A stretch of DNA of 45,083 nucleotides from JBBIPA01 sp037443085 (GTDB lineage Bacteria; Chloroflexota; Dehalococcoidia; GIF9; UBA5629), in assembly GCA_037443085.1 (NCBI GenBank), contig JBBIPA010000011.1, positions 1 to 45,083 of the forward strand, written 5' to 3'. Shown one piece after another: positions 8,386 to 17,204 of the stretch; position 1 is the stretch's first letter; each line of letters starts with the position of its first letter. The notes beneath the pieces were generated by a model that saw nothing but the letters and a program-made list of their open reading frames with translations, was not told the DNA's origin and made no database searches. Both the position numbers and the translations under genes were made by a program.

Positions 8386-9132
8386 TCACATCTGGCTCAC
8401 TACAGGTGAAGGAGCTTCTTTGAAAGGCTGCATCCGTACTATTAATGAGAACAAAAACGGATAGTTTGATTTCAGGTGCTCCACATACCATACCCACTCG
8501 GCAGCTAAATGCTGGTAAACTCGCTGAATGTCACCGGCAAGATGTGCCAGGTCACTATCAGGAAGACCTTCGAATGACTGCCTGGCTTCCAACTCTTCCG
8601 TGAGGTGAAAGGTTGCCCATAATAGGTCAGTAAAGCGCTCATGCTCCAATAGATTTGGGTTCTCTAATAGTCTCAACAGGAACTCACGTTTTTTAATCAG
8701 AAATGTTCGTAAACCTTCAAGGTCTACAACCGAGCAATGTGGTCTATCTTTTATGGCACTGGCATAAGTAGCTGCTTTCTCGAAGTCTCTGTGTGTCCAT
8801 TTTGGGTCAACAGTAAGCCTGCGGCAAGTTTCTTCAGTCCCCTCAAAGTAACCAAGAAAGTCGTACAGGATTTGATTACCTACCTCACTGAAAAAAGCCC
8901 CGATTACCATATTTAGCTTCTGTAACATCGCCCGCTTTTCACGATATGACAGGATACGCTCAATTACAAGCACCACTATGAATACTTCGAGCGGTAGAAA
9001 AGCTATATCGCCAAGCAGGTAGATAAAAATATGATGAGGGTCATGAAAAATGTAGTAATGCAACAGGTATAGTAACCCTGAGATTGCCAGGAAGACAATA
9101 GCTAAAATAACAAAGGTTGAGTAGCTCCTCAT
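8386..9132 (-). CDS. Two-helix membrane protein of unknown function
   Basis: The 248-residue protein starts at 9132, where AGGAGGGAAAGT precedes the ATG; the longer frame to 9231 lacks such a site. Two membrane segments lie near residues 5-28 and 37-64. After them come about 180 soluble residues rich in Leu, Glu and Arg, likely helical and cytoplasmic (REKRAMLQKLNMVIGAFFSE onward). No catalytic or metal motif is visible and the family was not recognised. Its nearest upstream gene on the same strand is the 54-residue membrane protein at 9385-9549, but a strong hairpin lies between them, so it probably has its own promoter. Confidence 0.75.
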   Translation of the reverse strand: MRSYSTFVILAIVFLAISGLLYLLHYYIFHDPHHIFIYLLGDIAFLPLEVFIVVLVIERILSYREKRAMLQKLNMVIGAFFSEVGNQILYDFLGYFEGTEETCRRLTVDPKWTHRDFEKAATYASAIKDRPHCSVVDLEGLRTFLIKKREFLLRLLENPNLLEHERFTDLLWATFHLTEELEARQSFEGLPDSDLAHLAGDIQRVYQHLAAEWVWYVEHLKSNYPFLFSLIVRMQPFKEAPSPVVSQM

Positions 9133-9279
9133 ACTTTCCCTCCTAATACGGTAGTCTTCTTTGTAACTAAAGATAATACCACAGATTTCTGTGAAATGGA
9201 GGTCCTTAACAAACTTATCGTAGAAATTCAAACTTGGCTACCCAGAGAAAGGTCCTGTTGTAACCTGCTGGCTAAAATG

Positions 9280-9316
9280 ATGAGGCTGGATATCCTTTTC
9301 AGATATCCAGCCTCAT
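9280..9316 (-). terminator. 15-bp hairpin, probable terminator of the 54-residue protein gene
   Basis: ATGAGGCTGGATATC and its exact reverse complement flank a seven-base loop. On the minus strand the hairpin is followed after three bases by TTTT, a modest T-run. It lies 68 bases past the stop of the small gene at 9385-9549. Confidence 0.65.
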
Positions 9317-9384
9317 ATTGAGTGGCTAAGGTTATCACCTCTTAACTTCGTTTCCAGTGCCTCCTTTTTAATTTCGCTATCATA

Positions 9385-9549
9385 TTATTGCCCTGCCGCT
9401 TTCTCTAAAGCCACTCTCCTCTTTTGCCGCTGACGAGCTTCACGCATCACCTGAAGCAATCCGCTCACATTCATATACCAGATCAATGCGGCTGGAAAGA
9501 GGATTAGCGGAACCACTACCACTATCGCCACTATTAACTGCCAAGCCAT
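9385..9549 (-). CDS. 54-residue single-helix membrane protein
   Basis: This short gene encodes a 54-residue protein. An AAAGGAGG ribosome site lies nine bases before the ATG at 9549, and a hairpin terminator follows the stop. Residues 3-26 are a single very hydrophobic helix (LIVAIVVVVPLILFPAALIW). They are followed by a basic, charged tail (REARQRQKRR) that should face the cytoplasm. No family is recognised. The start site, terminator and coding pattern make it a good gene despite its size. Its function cannot be inferred from its neighbours. Confidence 0.72.
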   Translation of the reverse strand: MAWQLIVAIVVVVPLILFPAALIWYMNVSGLLQVMREARQRQKRRVALEKAAGQ

Positions 9550-9817
9550 TTCTGTTTACCTCCTTTTTTCATCTTTTACACCTTCAGTGTATCACCGCAC
9601 TGTTATCCTGACTTCCGCTATAACACCCGCTTTTGAACCGATAAAACACTGGATATTTTGACCGGCAGCCCGCATTATTTACCTGACATGATTCGACTCA
9701 CACCAAGTAGATATACCTGTCGATTATATCTAACACACCATCAAAATAGTGAAGCCTCTATCGCAATAACAAAAGATAGAGGCTGTCAACAAGAAAAGGC
9801 AAGAACACTTTGGAAAG
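9550..9817. other. Intergenic spacer with a terminator-like hairpin
   Basis: No gene is seen. A 10-bp hairpin AGCCTCTATC / GATAGAGGCT at 9753-9784 with a 12-base loop lies 34 bases past the end of the nitroreductase gene and could be its terminator on the minus strand, followed there by a weak TATTTT. The ribosome site of the 54-residue protein gene is at the left end. Confidence 0.45.
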
Positions 9818-10471
9818 CTACTTGATGACTTCGCAAACCTCCGCTACAGGTTTCCGCTCTTTCGGAGGCGGGCTTTCATCCGGATAGCCAACTGGTATCA
9901 ATGCCAGCAGCTCCATCCCCTGAGGAATGTGGAGTATTTTCTCCAATTCTCCCTTCGCCTGCATAGGTCCAGTCATCCATACCGCTCCCAGTCCCATTTG
10001 ATGAAAAATCAAAAGCAGATAGGTAATAGCCGCAGCCACAGATTGAATACGGCTGTCGGCCGCGCTACGCCAGTCACGTATCTGCTTCGCCTTAGCATCA
10101 GTCTGAACCCTGGTAGCTAACACCTTATCAGCAGGAGACTGATATTGAGAAGAAGCCACTCCAATAATTGCTGGTGCACTCTTAAATAATGCCGCAGTCT
10201 CACGCCACCTGGCAGCCATAGCCTCCTGCTGGTCGGCATCGAGCCATACTGCCACCTGCTCTGCTATTCCCTGGGTCACCTTTGCCATAGATTCTATAGT
10301 ACCCTTGTTGAAAATCACGTAAAAACGCCAGTTTTGCTGATTTCCGGCATTGGGGGCACATGTAGCCAGCTCTAGCGCCTTCATTAACAGTTCCTCAGCA
10401 ACTGGTTTATTCTGCCATTTACGAATAGAACGCCTGGTCCTGATAAGTTTTTCCAGCTCTGCAAATTCCAT
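9818..10471 (-). CDS. Nitroreductase-family flavoprotein
   Basis: The protein is an FMN-dependent nitroreductase-family oxidoreductase of 217 residues. The start at 10471 is chosen because GGAGGATACAGG precedes it; the upstream in-frame ATG has no such site. The N-terminus has the FMN-phosphate motif RTRRSIRKWQNKPV, followed by LATCAPNAGNQQNWRF, and the C-terminal part carries GLGAVWMTGP and LALIPVGYPDE. All are usual positions for this family. Such enzymes reduce nitro groups, quinones or enones with NAD(P)H, or dehalogenate, and the substrate here is unknown. It stands alone and is divergent from the radical-SAM gene. Confidence 0.92.
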   Translation of the reverse strand: MEFAELEKLIRTRRSIRKWQNKPVAEELLMKALELATCAPNAGNQQNWRFYVIFNKGTIESMAKVTQGIAEQVAVWLDADQQEAMAARWRETAALFKSAPAIIGVASSQYQSPADKVLATRVQTDAKAKQIRDWRSAADSRIQSVAAAITYLLLIFHQMGLGAVWMTGPMQAKGELEKILHIPQGMELLALIPVGYPDESPPPKERKPVAEVCEVIK

Positions 10472-10662
10472 CCTGTATCCTCCTTTCTTCGCAATATTGT
10501 AGCCAACCACTAATACCCTTTGCAATGCTTCGCAAGTACATCATTCCGTACATCCCATATCTCTTGACAGACAGCATCGTTACACGACAACTCCATTGAC
10601 TTTTCGCTACCAGACTTGTATCCTTACTTATTCTGTCATTAAAGCGAGGTAAAATAACTATT

Positions 10663-12168
10663 TTGAAAATACTATTTATATACCCACAATATCCAGATAC
10701 TTTTTGGAGTTTTAAACATGCCCTTAAGTTTGTCTCCAAGAAAGCCGCTTTTCCACCGCTTGGTCTATTAACCATAGCTTCTATGCTTCCCCAAGAATGG
10801 GAGAAAAAACTGGTTGATATGAACATAACCAGCCTGATGGACAAGGATATCAAATGGGCTGACTACGTCTTTATCAGCGCTATGTCAGTACAGATAGAAT
10901 CAGTAAAAAGAACTATCCAGAGATGTAGACGGCTAGGTGCCAAAATTGTTGCCGGCGGACCGCTTTTCACCATGGAACCGGAAGAGTTCCCCGAAATAGA
11001 CCACCTGGTGCTCAATGAGGCTGAGGTTACCCTGCCACCGTTTCTGGAAGACCTGAAAAATGGTTGCGCTAAACGCATTTATACCTCCAGTGAATGGCCC
11101 GATATAAATGCAACTCCCATCCCCACCTGGGAACTTATCGACATGAGCAAATATGCCTCGATGAGTATACAATACTCACGAGGCTGCCCCTTTGACTGCG
11201 AGTTCTGCGACATAGTGGTACTCAATGGACACACGCCACGTACGAAAGATAAAGTTAATGTCATTAAAGAACTGGAGGCTTTATATAACCAGGGTTGGAG
11301 AAGCAGCGTCCTTGTGGTCGATGATAACTTCATCGGAAACAAAAGAAAATTAAAAAGCGAAACCATGCCAGCTATCATCGAATGGATGGAGGGGAAAAAA
11401 CATCCGTTCTCTTTTGATACCGAAGCATCTATCAATCTGGCTGATGATGAAGAACTGATGCAATTAATGGCCAAAGCTGGTTTTAAAACGGTGTTCATCG
11501 GCATCGAAACGCCCAATGAGGAAAGTCTGGCTGAATGTGGCAAATCTCAAAACAAAAACCGCGATATGGTGGCTGCTGTTAAAAAGCTGCAGAATTTCGG
11601 CTTAGTGGTGCAAGGTGGCTTTATTGTAGGCTTTGACAATGACCCTCTGTCTATATTCGAAAACCAGATTAATTTCATCCAGAAAAGCGGCATCGTTACC
11701 GCTATGGTGGGACTGCTCAATGCCCCTCATGGAACCAAACTGTATCAGCGGCTTAAGAAAGAAAACCGCCTCACTAAAAACTTTACCGGCAATAATACTG
11801 ATTGCTCTATGAACTTCACCCCAAAGATGCACTACGAGACTCTGATAAATGGCTACAAGAATATCCTCAATACCATTTACTCGCCGAAGAAGTACTACGA
11901 GCGGGCAATCAACTTCCTCAGTGACTACAAACCAATAGCAAGCAAGGCCTTTAAGCTTAGATTGGAGCATGTTAGTGCCTTCATTAAGGCAATGTGGATT
12001 CTGGGTATCAGAGAAAAGGGAAGAAGGTACTACTGGAGACTGCTGATTTGGACATTGAGAAAGAAACCTCACTTCTTTGCTATTTCCATAACACTTGCCA
12101 TTTACGGATTCCACTTCCGCAAGATAGTGGAAAGATATGCCAAGCTGCCGGCTCAAGGTAACGCCTAG
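10663..12168 (+). CDS. B12-binding-domain radical SAM enzyme
   Basis: The 501-residue protein joins an N-terminal cobalamin-binding-type Rossmann domain (about 1-140) to a radical SAM core. The cluster motif CxxxCxxC is at Cys175, Cys179 and Cys182 in the context SRGCPFDCEFCDIVVLNGHTPRTK. This wording is close to the HpnP/HpnJ-type group, whose C-terminal part is DUF4070-like. Members include hopanoid C-2 methylases, but similarity of that kind does not fix the substrate. The start is a TTG at 10663 with GAGG about 13 bases before it. TAAAAT lies only seven bases upstream, so the transcript might be very short-leadered. The enzyme probably methylates an unactivated carbon or rearranges a lipid-like substrate. 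Confidence 0.88.
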   Translation: MKILFIYPQYPDTFWSFKHALKFVSKKAAFPPLGLLTIASMLPQEWEKKLVDMNITSLMDKDIKWADYVFISAMSVQIESVKRTIQRCRRLGAKIVAGGPLFTMEPEEFPEIDHLVLNEAEVTLPPFLEDLKNGCAKRIYTSSEWPDINATPIPTWELIDMSKYASMSIQYSRGCPFDCEFCDIVVLNGHTPRTKDKVNVIKELEALYNQGWRSSVLVVDDNFIGNKRKLKSETMPAIIEWMEGKKHPFSFDTEASINLADDEELMQLMAKAGFKTVFIGIETPNEESLAECGKSQNKNRDMVAAVKKLQNFGLVVQGGFIVGFDNDPLSIFENQINFIQKSGIVTAMVGLLNAPHGTKLYQRLKKENRLTKNFTGNNTDCSMNFTPKMHYETLINGYKNILNTIYSPKKYYERAINFLSDYKPIASKAFKLRLEHVSAFIKAMWILGIREKGRRYYWRLLIWTLRKKPHFFAISITLAIYGFHFRKIVERYAKLPAQGNA

Positions 12169-12350
12169 AAGATAGTTGGGTGGGAAACACCATCAGATAA
12201 TCAGAGTGCTTCACGTGGCTGATTTATTGGGGGCAGGTTACCTCTATTATTCGCAACAGACCTTACTTAAAACACCCCTACGCGGAAAATGAAGATGCCC
12301 TTTGCGACGCAAATGAGTTATAATCAAAACTGAAAACCGAGGCCACAGCA

Positions 12351-13352
12351 ATGATTATAGCTCTAGATGCCGATGGCGGAGATTATGCTCCACGAGAAGT
12401 GGTTAAGGGAGCCGCCCAAGCTTCAGCTGAGTACGAGATAGACATTGCCTTAATAGGTAAAAAAGCCATACTCGAGATGCTGGTCAGGCGCTATGGTAAG
12501 AAGCGGAAGTTTACCATCATAGAAGCAAGTCAGACCATCGAGTGCAGCGAGCCGCCTGTCCAGGCAGTCCGCAGCAAACCAGACTCAGCAATTGTTATTG
12601 GAACCAAACTGGTAAAGGATGGTGCCGCCTCCGCCTTTGTTTCTGCTGGCAGCACCGGCGCAGTGCTCGCAGCAGCATTTCTCCATCTGGGCCGAATCAA
12701 GGGAGTCCAGCGACCGGCGCTATGCGGCATTATTCAACTCCAACCCGAAAATCCTGTCCTCTTAATCGACGTCGGTGCCAATGTTGACTGTCGCCCGGAG
12801 CAACTCGTTCAGTTCGGCCAACTTGGGGCTACATTCGCCAAAGAGTTCCTCTATATCGAGACTCCCAAGGTCGGATTGCTAAACAATGGCGCTGAAGAGG
12901 TCAAAGGCAACCAGCTTGCCAAGGAAAGTTTCCAACACCTTAAAAATGCCAACCTCAATTTTATAGGCAATGTAGAAGGGCAGGATATCCTCAGCAAAAA
13001 AGCAGACGTAGTAGTAACTGACGGATTCACCGGCAATATAGTTTTGAAGGCATTGGAAGGGTTTGGGGACACTTTCCTCAATGTGCTTGGACTTGGCCGG
13101 TCGTTTAGAATTGATCAACAGCTTCAGGGTTCCGCCTTAGTTCGTTACGTTGAAATAGCCTCAATGGCGAAGCGTATGGACTACACAGAATACGGCGGGG
13201 CATGCTTGCTGGGAGTAAATGGCAATATTATTGTTTCTCATGGGCGCAGTCAGGCCAGAGCTATCAAAAACGCCATCTACGTAGCTCACCGCGCCACGGA
13301 AACCAAGGTCGTTGATGCTATTAAAAATAGCAGCTATCTGACAAAACAATAA
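12351..13352 (+). CDS. plsX: Phosphate acyltransferase PlsX
   Basis: The 333-residue enzyme converts acyl-ACP and phosphate to acyl-phosphate, the first step of glycerophospholipid synthesis by the PlsX-PlsY route. The N-terminus ALDADGGDYAPREVVKGA matches the family signature (usually DAMGGDxAP; here Asp replaces Met). The glycine-rich SAFVSAGSTGAVLAAA and VVTDGFTGNIVLKALEG motifs are intact. Length is normal. A TATAAT at 12319-12324 lies 26 bases before the ATG and GAGG lies near the start. The usual companions in an acyl-lipid operon (fabD, fabG, acpP) are not here; the gene is alone between the radical-SAM gene and the permease. Confidence 0.95.
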   Translation: MIIALDADGGDYAPREVVKGAAQASAEYEIDIALIGKKAILEMLVRRYGKKRKFTIIEASQTIECSEPPVQAVRSKPDSAIVIGTKLVKDGAASAFVSAGSTGAVLAAAFLHLGRIKGVQRPALCGIIQLQPENPVLLIDVGANVDCRPEQLVQFGQLGATFAKEFLYIETPKVGLLNNGAEEVKGNQLAKESFQHLKNANLNFIGNVEGQDILSKKADVVVTDGFTGNIVLKALEGFGDTFLNVLGLGRSFRIDQQLQGSALVRYVEIASMAKRMDYTEYGGACLLGVNGNIIVSHGRSQARAIKNAIYVAHRATETKVVDAIKNSSYLTKQ

Positions 13353-13387
13353 ATATTCCCCCTCAAATACTCTGACTTCCCGGAATT

Positions 13388-13417
13388 TTGCAAAGCCAAG
13401 ATTTCCCCTGCTATAAT
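13388..13417 (+). promoter_or_regulatory. Promoter before the ion permease gene
   Basis: TTGCAA (13388-13393), an 18-base spacer and a consensus TATAAT (13412-13417) form a sigma-70 promoter about 60 bases before the permease start. Confidence 0.5.
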
Positions 13418-13477
13418 TGCTTGGATTTTGTCTTCATTTCTGCCAGACAAAAAAACGAGGTTTTCATTTCATAATAC

Positions 13478-14839
13478 ATGCTGGCACTAAGTCAAATAAT
13501 TGCTATCCTTATTTTCCTCCTCATGTTTATTGCCATTATTATTGGCAAAATCCATCGCTATATTCCCGCCCTCATCGGTGGTGCCCTGGTAATTATTGTC
13601 GTTTTCCTCGGAATAATGCAAAGTCCAGAAGCTATCCTCAACGTGCTGAACCTCAGTCAGCTGGGCGACCTTAAATTCTGGATACCCGGCCAAGAGCACA
13701 TAGAATCCCATGGAGTAAACTGGCAAACTATCATTTTCATCGGCGGCATGATGCTCATGGTGGAAGGACTTGGTGAAGTAGGGTTTTTCCGGTGGTTATG
13801 CCTCCACTTAGCAAAAATGGTCAGATATCGTGTGATACCAATTCTGATCACCTTCATGCTGCTCTCCGGCTTTCTGGCAATGTTCATAGACAGCATAACC
13901 GTATTATTATTCCTATCCTCAGTAACTATCGAACTGGCGCGCTTACTCAAATTCGACCCTGTACCGGTGATAATTGCTGAGATTTTCGCAGCTAATATTG
14001 GAGGCAGTGCCACCATGTGCGGTGACCCCCCCAACATAATCATCGGCACTGCTTTTGGCTATACTTTTACTGACTTTGTAGTAAATACCGGCCCCATCGC
14101 CTGGATAGGTATGGTTATAGCCATTGTCTACTTCTATTTCGCCTGCCGCAAGACACTCGTTTCTTCCCAAAACACCTCGGATCCATCGCAGAAAGAGTAT
14201 CTAAAACCCAAAGAGGCTATTACCAATCACCGTCTGTTTTTATTGAACACCGTCATTTTCATTCTGACTATAATTTTACTGGTTACCCATGCGGAAACAG
14301 GACTATCCGTCGCCACTATAGGCGTTATTGCTGGCGTCTTGACCATATTTGCTGCAGGTAAAAGCGCTTTGCACATCATGAAGAGGGTTGACTGGCATAC
14401 TCTGCTATTCTTTATCGGCCTGTTTATTTGCGTTGGTGGTCTTGAGGAGACCGGAACTTTGAAAATACTGGCGGAATATATCGGGCAAGTATCAGGGGGT
14501 AGCCTCATCATTGTAATACCTATTATCTTATGGTTATCTGCATTCGCATCAGCGATAGTGGATAACATTCCTTTTGCTGCCACTATGGTTCCTGTAGTCT
14601 ATAACCTTTCTCAGACTGCCGGCCTCAGTCTGCCCACATTGTCCTGGGCGCTTGCTCTGGGCACAGACATCGGAGGCAATGCTACCCCTATAGGCGCATC
14701 AGCCAATGTGGTGGGAACTGCTATCGCAGAGAGAGAGGGCTATCCCGTCAGTTGGGGCAGGTTCCTGAAATACGCTCTACCCAGCATGCTTATTGTCGTC
14801 GGCTTGTGCCACCTGCTATTGATTCTGTGGCATACATAA
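13478..14839 (+). CDS. ArsB/NhaD/CitM-superfamily ion permease
   Basis: The 453-residue protein has about 11-12 membrane helices and belongs to the ion transporter superfamily that includes ArsB, NhaD and citrate/Mg2+ carriers. Two repeat halves each carry a loop typical of the family. The first is NIGGSATMCGDPPNIIIGTAFG (written here as its parts NIGGSATMCGD and PPNIIIG). The second is DIGGNATPIGASANVVGTA. The second half also contains VDNIPFAATMVPV. These hairpins form the substrate site. Na+/H+ exchange or anion export are both possible. The gene is followed by a double universal stress protein gene after 91 bases, an association often seen with stress-linked transport. Confidence 0.88.
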   Translation: MLALSQIIAILIFLLMFIAIIIGKIHRYIPALIGGALVIIVVFLGIMQSPEAILNVLNLSQLGDLKFWIPGQEHIESHGVNWQTIIFIGGMMLMVEGLGEVGFFRWLCLHLAKMVRYRVIPILITFMLLSGFLAMFIDSITVLLFLSSVTIELARLLKFDPVPVIIAEIFAANIGGSATMCGDPPNIIIGTAFGYTFTDFVVNTGPIAWIGMVIAIVYFYFACRKTLVSSQNTSDPSQKEYLKPKEAITNHRLFLLNTVIFILTIILLVTHAETGLSVATIGVIAGVLTIFAAGKSALHIMKRVDWHTLLFFIGLFICVGGLEETGTLKILAEYIGQVSGGSLIIVIPIILWLSAFASAIVDNIPFAATMVPVVYNLSQTAGLSLPTLSWALALGTDIGGNATPIGASANVVGTAIAEREGYPVSWGRFLKYALPSMLIVVGLCHLLLILWHT

Positions 14840-14930
14840 CCCCACAAAAACAAGGAAACGTTCGAGTGCTTACCCTATCGGGTTGCTCTAAATTGTTGTA
14901 AACTAATGTTCAAGGCAGATAGCAAAAAAC

Positions 14931-15809
14931 ATGTTTGACAAAATACTGGTTCCTTTAGATGGCTCCAAAGCAGCGGAACAGGTCTTCCCTTATGTGACAG
15001 AACTGGCTACGGCTTTCGGTTCTGAAGTAATCTCGATAGGTATCTGCGAGCCGGAAGAAAGTGAATACGGACACATTTGTCAAGTCTACATGAATAATGA
15101 GGCAGACCTGCTAAAAACTAGAATAGGCGCAGATAAAGTAAAGTCAGTGGTTTTATCGGGTAAACCGGCGGAGGAAATACTGGACTATGCGGAAAACCAT
15201 GAGGTGAGCCTGGTTGTGATGGCATCGCACGGCCGCTCAGGCATCAAGCCCTGGTCATTGGGCAGCACTGTTGAAAAAGTACTCCACAGAATAGCTGCTC
15301 GTCTACTCATTATCAGAGCCTCAGAAAAGCCAGTAGAATCGAGTAAAACCGGTTTTTTCAAACGTATTCTGGTACCTTTAGATGGCTCTGAAGCTTGCGA
15401 AACAGTGCTACCTTATATAACAGAGTTAATGAAGAAACTCGGCTCCGAAGTGACCCTGCTACAGGTATTAGCCTCTGGCAAGCACGTTCACACCATCGGA
15501 GGTAGTGATTATGTCTACTTTAAAGACCATGACATAAACTCCATGGAAGCAAAAGCCAAAGAATACCTGGGTAAAGTAGGGGCAAAACTGGAAAGCCCCA
15601 AAGCCGTTAAAAAATGCGAGCTCAAGTTCGGCGACCCTGCCGAGGAAATAGTAAAATACGCCAAGGAAAAGAATGCTCAGCTCATCACTTTATCCACCCA
15701 TGGCCATTCCGGCATTGAAAGATGGGCTTACGGCAGTGTTACCTATAAGGTTTTGCAAACCAGCAATAAATCCATCTTGCTGATACCTCTTGCCCAAGCT
15801 CACGACTAA
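14931..15809 (+). CDS. Tandem universal stress protein
   Basis: The 292-residue protein contains two complete UspA domains in tandem, at about 1-135 and 143-290. Each starts with the ILVPLDGSxxAE signature. Each ends with the ATP-binding G-x2-G-x9-G-S/T motif: GRSGIKPWSLGSTVEKVL in the first and GHSGIERWAYGSVTYKVL in the second. Such proteins bind ATP and help survival under stress; a tandem form acts as an internal pseudo-dimer. Its place directly after an ion permease gene suggests a link to ion or pH stress. The last four bases overlap the end of the convergent exonuclease gene. Confidence 0.94.
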   Translation: MFDKILVPLDGSKAAEQVFPYVTELATAFGSEVISIGICEPEESEYGHICQVYMNNEADLLKTRIGADKVKSVVLSGKPAEEILDYAENHEVSLVVMASHGRSGIKPWSLGSTVEKVLHRIAARLLIIRASEKPVESSKTGFFKRILVPLDGSEACETVLPYITELMKKLGSEVTLLQVLASGKHVHTIGGSDYVYFKDHDINSMEAKAKEYLGKVGAKLESPKAVKKCELKFGDPAEEIVKYAKEKNAQLITLSTHGHSGIERWAYGSVTYKVLQTSNKSILLIPLAQAHD

Positions 15810-16597
15810 GTCGCTTTAAGTATAATCCCGACAGGGCAATGGTCTGACCCCGTCACATCAGACATGATAAACGCCTGCACTACCGACTTAAGCAAATTTC
15901 CCGTCACGAAAAAGTAATCAAGCCTCCAGCCTATATTCCTCTCCCTGGCTCTCGTCTTCATATCCCACCACGTATACTGATTAGGTTCTTTATGGAACTG
16001 TCGAAACGTGTCAATATAACCATGAGTCACCAGCTTATCCATCCAGGCTCTTTCTTCGGGCAGAAACCCTGAATTCTTCTCGTTTTCTTTGGGCCTGGCT
16101 ATATCTATTTCCTTATGCGCCGTATTGAAATCACCGCAGATTATCAGCTTCTCGCCCCTGTCTTCTAAGGAATCAACAGATTCAAGAAACACGTCGTAGA
16201 AGTCCATTTTGTATTTCAACCTATGGTTACGTTCAGAACTGGTATCTCCCTTAGGGAAATAGACGTTGAACAGGATAAATCCCGAATGCTTTGTTATCAG
16301 TACTCTTCCCTCGGTATCGAACTCCTTAATGCCCAGACCATACTGCACTTCAAGCGGTTTCTCTTTGGTGAAAGTTGCCACGCCGCTGTATCCCTTAGCT
16401 TCTGCGGGATAATTCCAGTGGGTTACATAGCCCGACGGCTCAACCAGGTCTTTACTAAGTTGGCCCGGCTGTGCTTTGGTCTCCTGAAGACAAAGAATGT
16501 CAGGCCTTTCCTTTTGTAATAAGTCTTGCAGAGAGCCTTTTCTTGCCACCGCCCTGATGCCATTGACATTCCATGACAGCAGCTTTAACTCCTTCAT
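15806..16597 (-). CDS. xth: Exodeoxyribonuclease III / AP endonuclease
   Basis: The 263-residue enzyme is an ExoIII-family DNA repair nuclease that cuts at abasic sites and trims 3' ends. The metal-binding and catalytic motifs are all present: LLSWNVNGIRA at the start, ILCLQETKAQ (Glu ligand, near 38), the Tyr region SGVATFTKE, GDFNTAHKEIDIA (Asp/Asn, near 152-158), and the terminal SDHCPVGI with the catalytic Asp-His. The length is typical. It is convergent with, and overlaps by four bases, the universal stress protein gene. The ribosome site is AAAGAGGT. Confidence 0.96.
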   Translation of the reverse strand: MKELKLLSWNVNGIRAVARKGSLQDLLQKERPDILCLQETKAQPGQLSKDLVEPSGYVTHWNYPAEAKGYSGVATFTKEKPLEVQYGLGIKEFDTEGRVLITKHSGFILFNVYFPKGDTSSERNHRLKYKMDFYDVFLESVDSLEDRGEKLIICGDFNTAHKEIDIARPKENEKNSGFLPEERAWMDKLVTHGYIDTFRQFHKEPNQYTWWDMKTRARERNIGWRLDYFFVTGNLLKSVVQAFIMSDVTGSDHCPVGIILKAT

Positions 16598-16745
16598 ATC
16601 GAATACCTCTTTTCTCTCATAAATTGCGACAGTCTAATATCAGTCCTACTCAACCAGACCTATTCTACTTTTCTTTGTCCTGTACCTCAATATTTAGACA
16701 GTAACTAACCAGTGCGTATTTAACACGAGGCACACCACGTACGTG

Positions 16746-16773
16746 TTGACAAAATCGATACAAGCAATATAAT
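16746..16773 (+). promoter_or_regulatory. Consensus sigma-70 promoter for the secreted-peptide gene
   Basis: A perfect TTGACA (16746-16751) and a perfect TATAAT (16768-16773) are 16 bases apart. This is the strongest match to the consensus seen in the window. Transcription should begin near 16780, giving a leader of about 150 bases before the ATG at 16930. The leader contains a small inverted repeat (ATTATT / AATAAT) and was not recognised as a known riboswitch. Confidence 0.85.
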
Positions 16774-16929
16774 AGGAGGCAATTAATTATATCCGACCAG
16801 GGTTTTTGTTTGCCCACTCGTAGGGATTATTACAGGAAACCAATAATTAGTGAAGGGGGTGAGAAAACTAGAGAGTAAACAGCACTTGTTCTTAGCCAAA
16901 CGCTCTAATTTTTTAAGAAGGAAGGGAAA

Positions 16930-17091
16930 ATGAAGAAAATAGTTATCATAACTGTAGCTTTAATTGTAGCTGCACTGGTTCTAACTCCAGCTATTATACT
17001 TGCTCAGGAGAGCAAATGCCCCGGCATCCCCTGGGTCAGCGGCACCGGTAAATATGACGGCATCCCCTGGACCAGCGGTGTCTGCAAGTAA
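16930..17091 (+). CDS. Secreted two-cysteine peptide with GIPW-x-SG repeats
   Basis: This 53-residue gene has an AAGGAAGGG ribosome site, a perfect promoter and a strong terminator of its own. Residues 1-25 are a clear signal peptide (two lysines, a hydrophobic run, then ILAQ), with cleavage likely after Ala25. The 28-residue mature part holds Cys at mature positions 5 and 27. Between them is a 12-residue unit, GIPWVSGTGKYD, whose first seven positions recur as GIPWTSG. The DNA repeats too (GGCATCCCCTGG at 17023 and 17059). A disulfide between the two cysteines would close a loop containing both repeats. No family was recognised. It might be a secreted signal, a structural peptide or an antimicrobial, but nothing decides between these. 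Confidence 0.7.
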   Translation: MKKIVIITVALIVAALVLTPAIILAQESKCPGIPWVSGTGKYDGIPWTSGVCK

Positions 17092-17204
17092 CTTGTGTTT
17101 TCCATTAGACCAGGTCTGCAGAAATAAAATTTTGAATGTAATGGCGCAGACAGAATATCCTCACCTTTGAGGTATTTTGTGAGTTTATTTTACTAGCTCT
17201 ACCC

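Noticed and set aside
12301..12313. TTTGCGACGCAAA, a near-palindrome before plsX resembling the Crp-type box
   Set aside because: The half-sites are too close together, and the distance to the -10 box differs from the 34.5 bases at the two accepted sites.
16624..16631. TTGCGACA half-site upstream of xth
   Set aside because: No second half-site follows at the right distance.
16780..16929. Leader of the secreted-peptide gene as a known riboswitch
   Set aside because: No class-specific conserved sequence could be recognised by eye, so it is reported only as an unexplained leader.
16859..16933. 24-codon GTG-started frame overlapping the secreted-peptide ATG
   Set aside because: The purine stretch lies directly against the GTG with no spacing, and the peptide has no coding character beyond chance.
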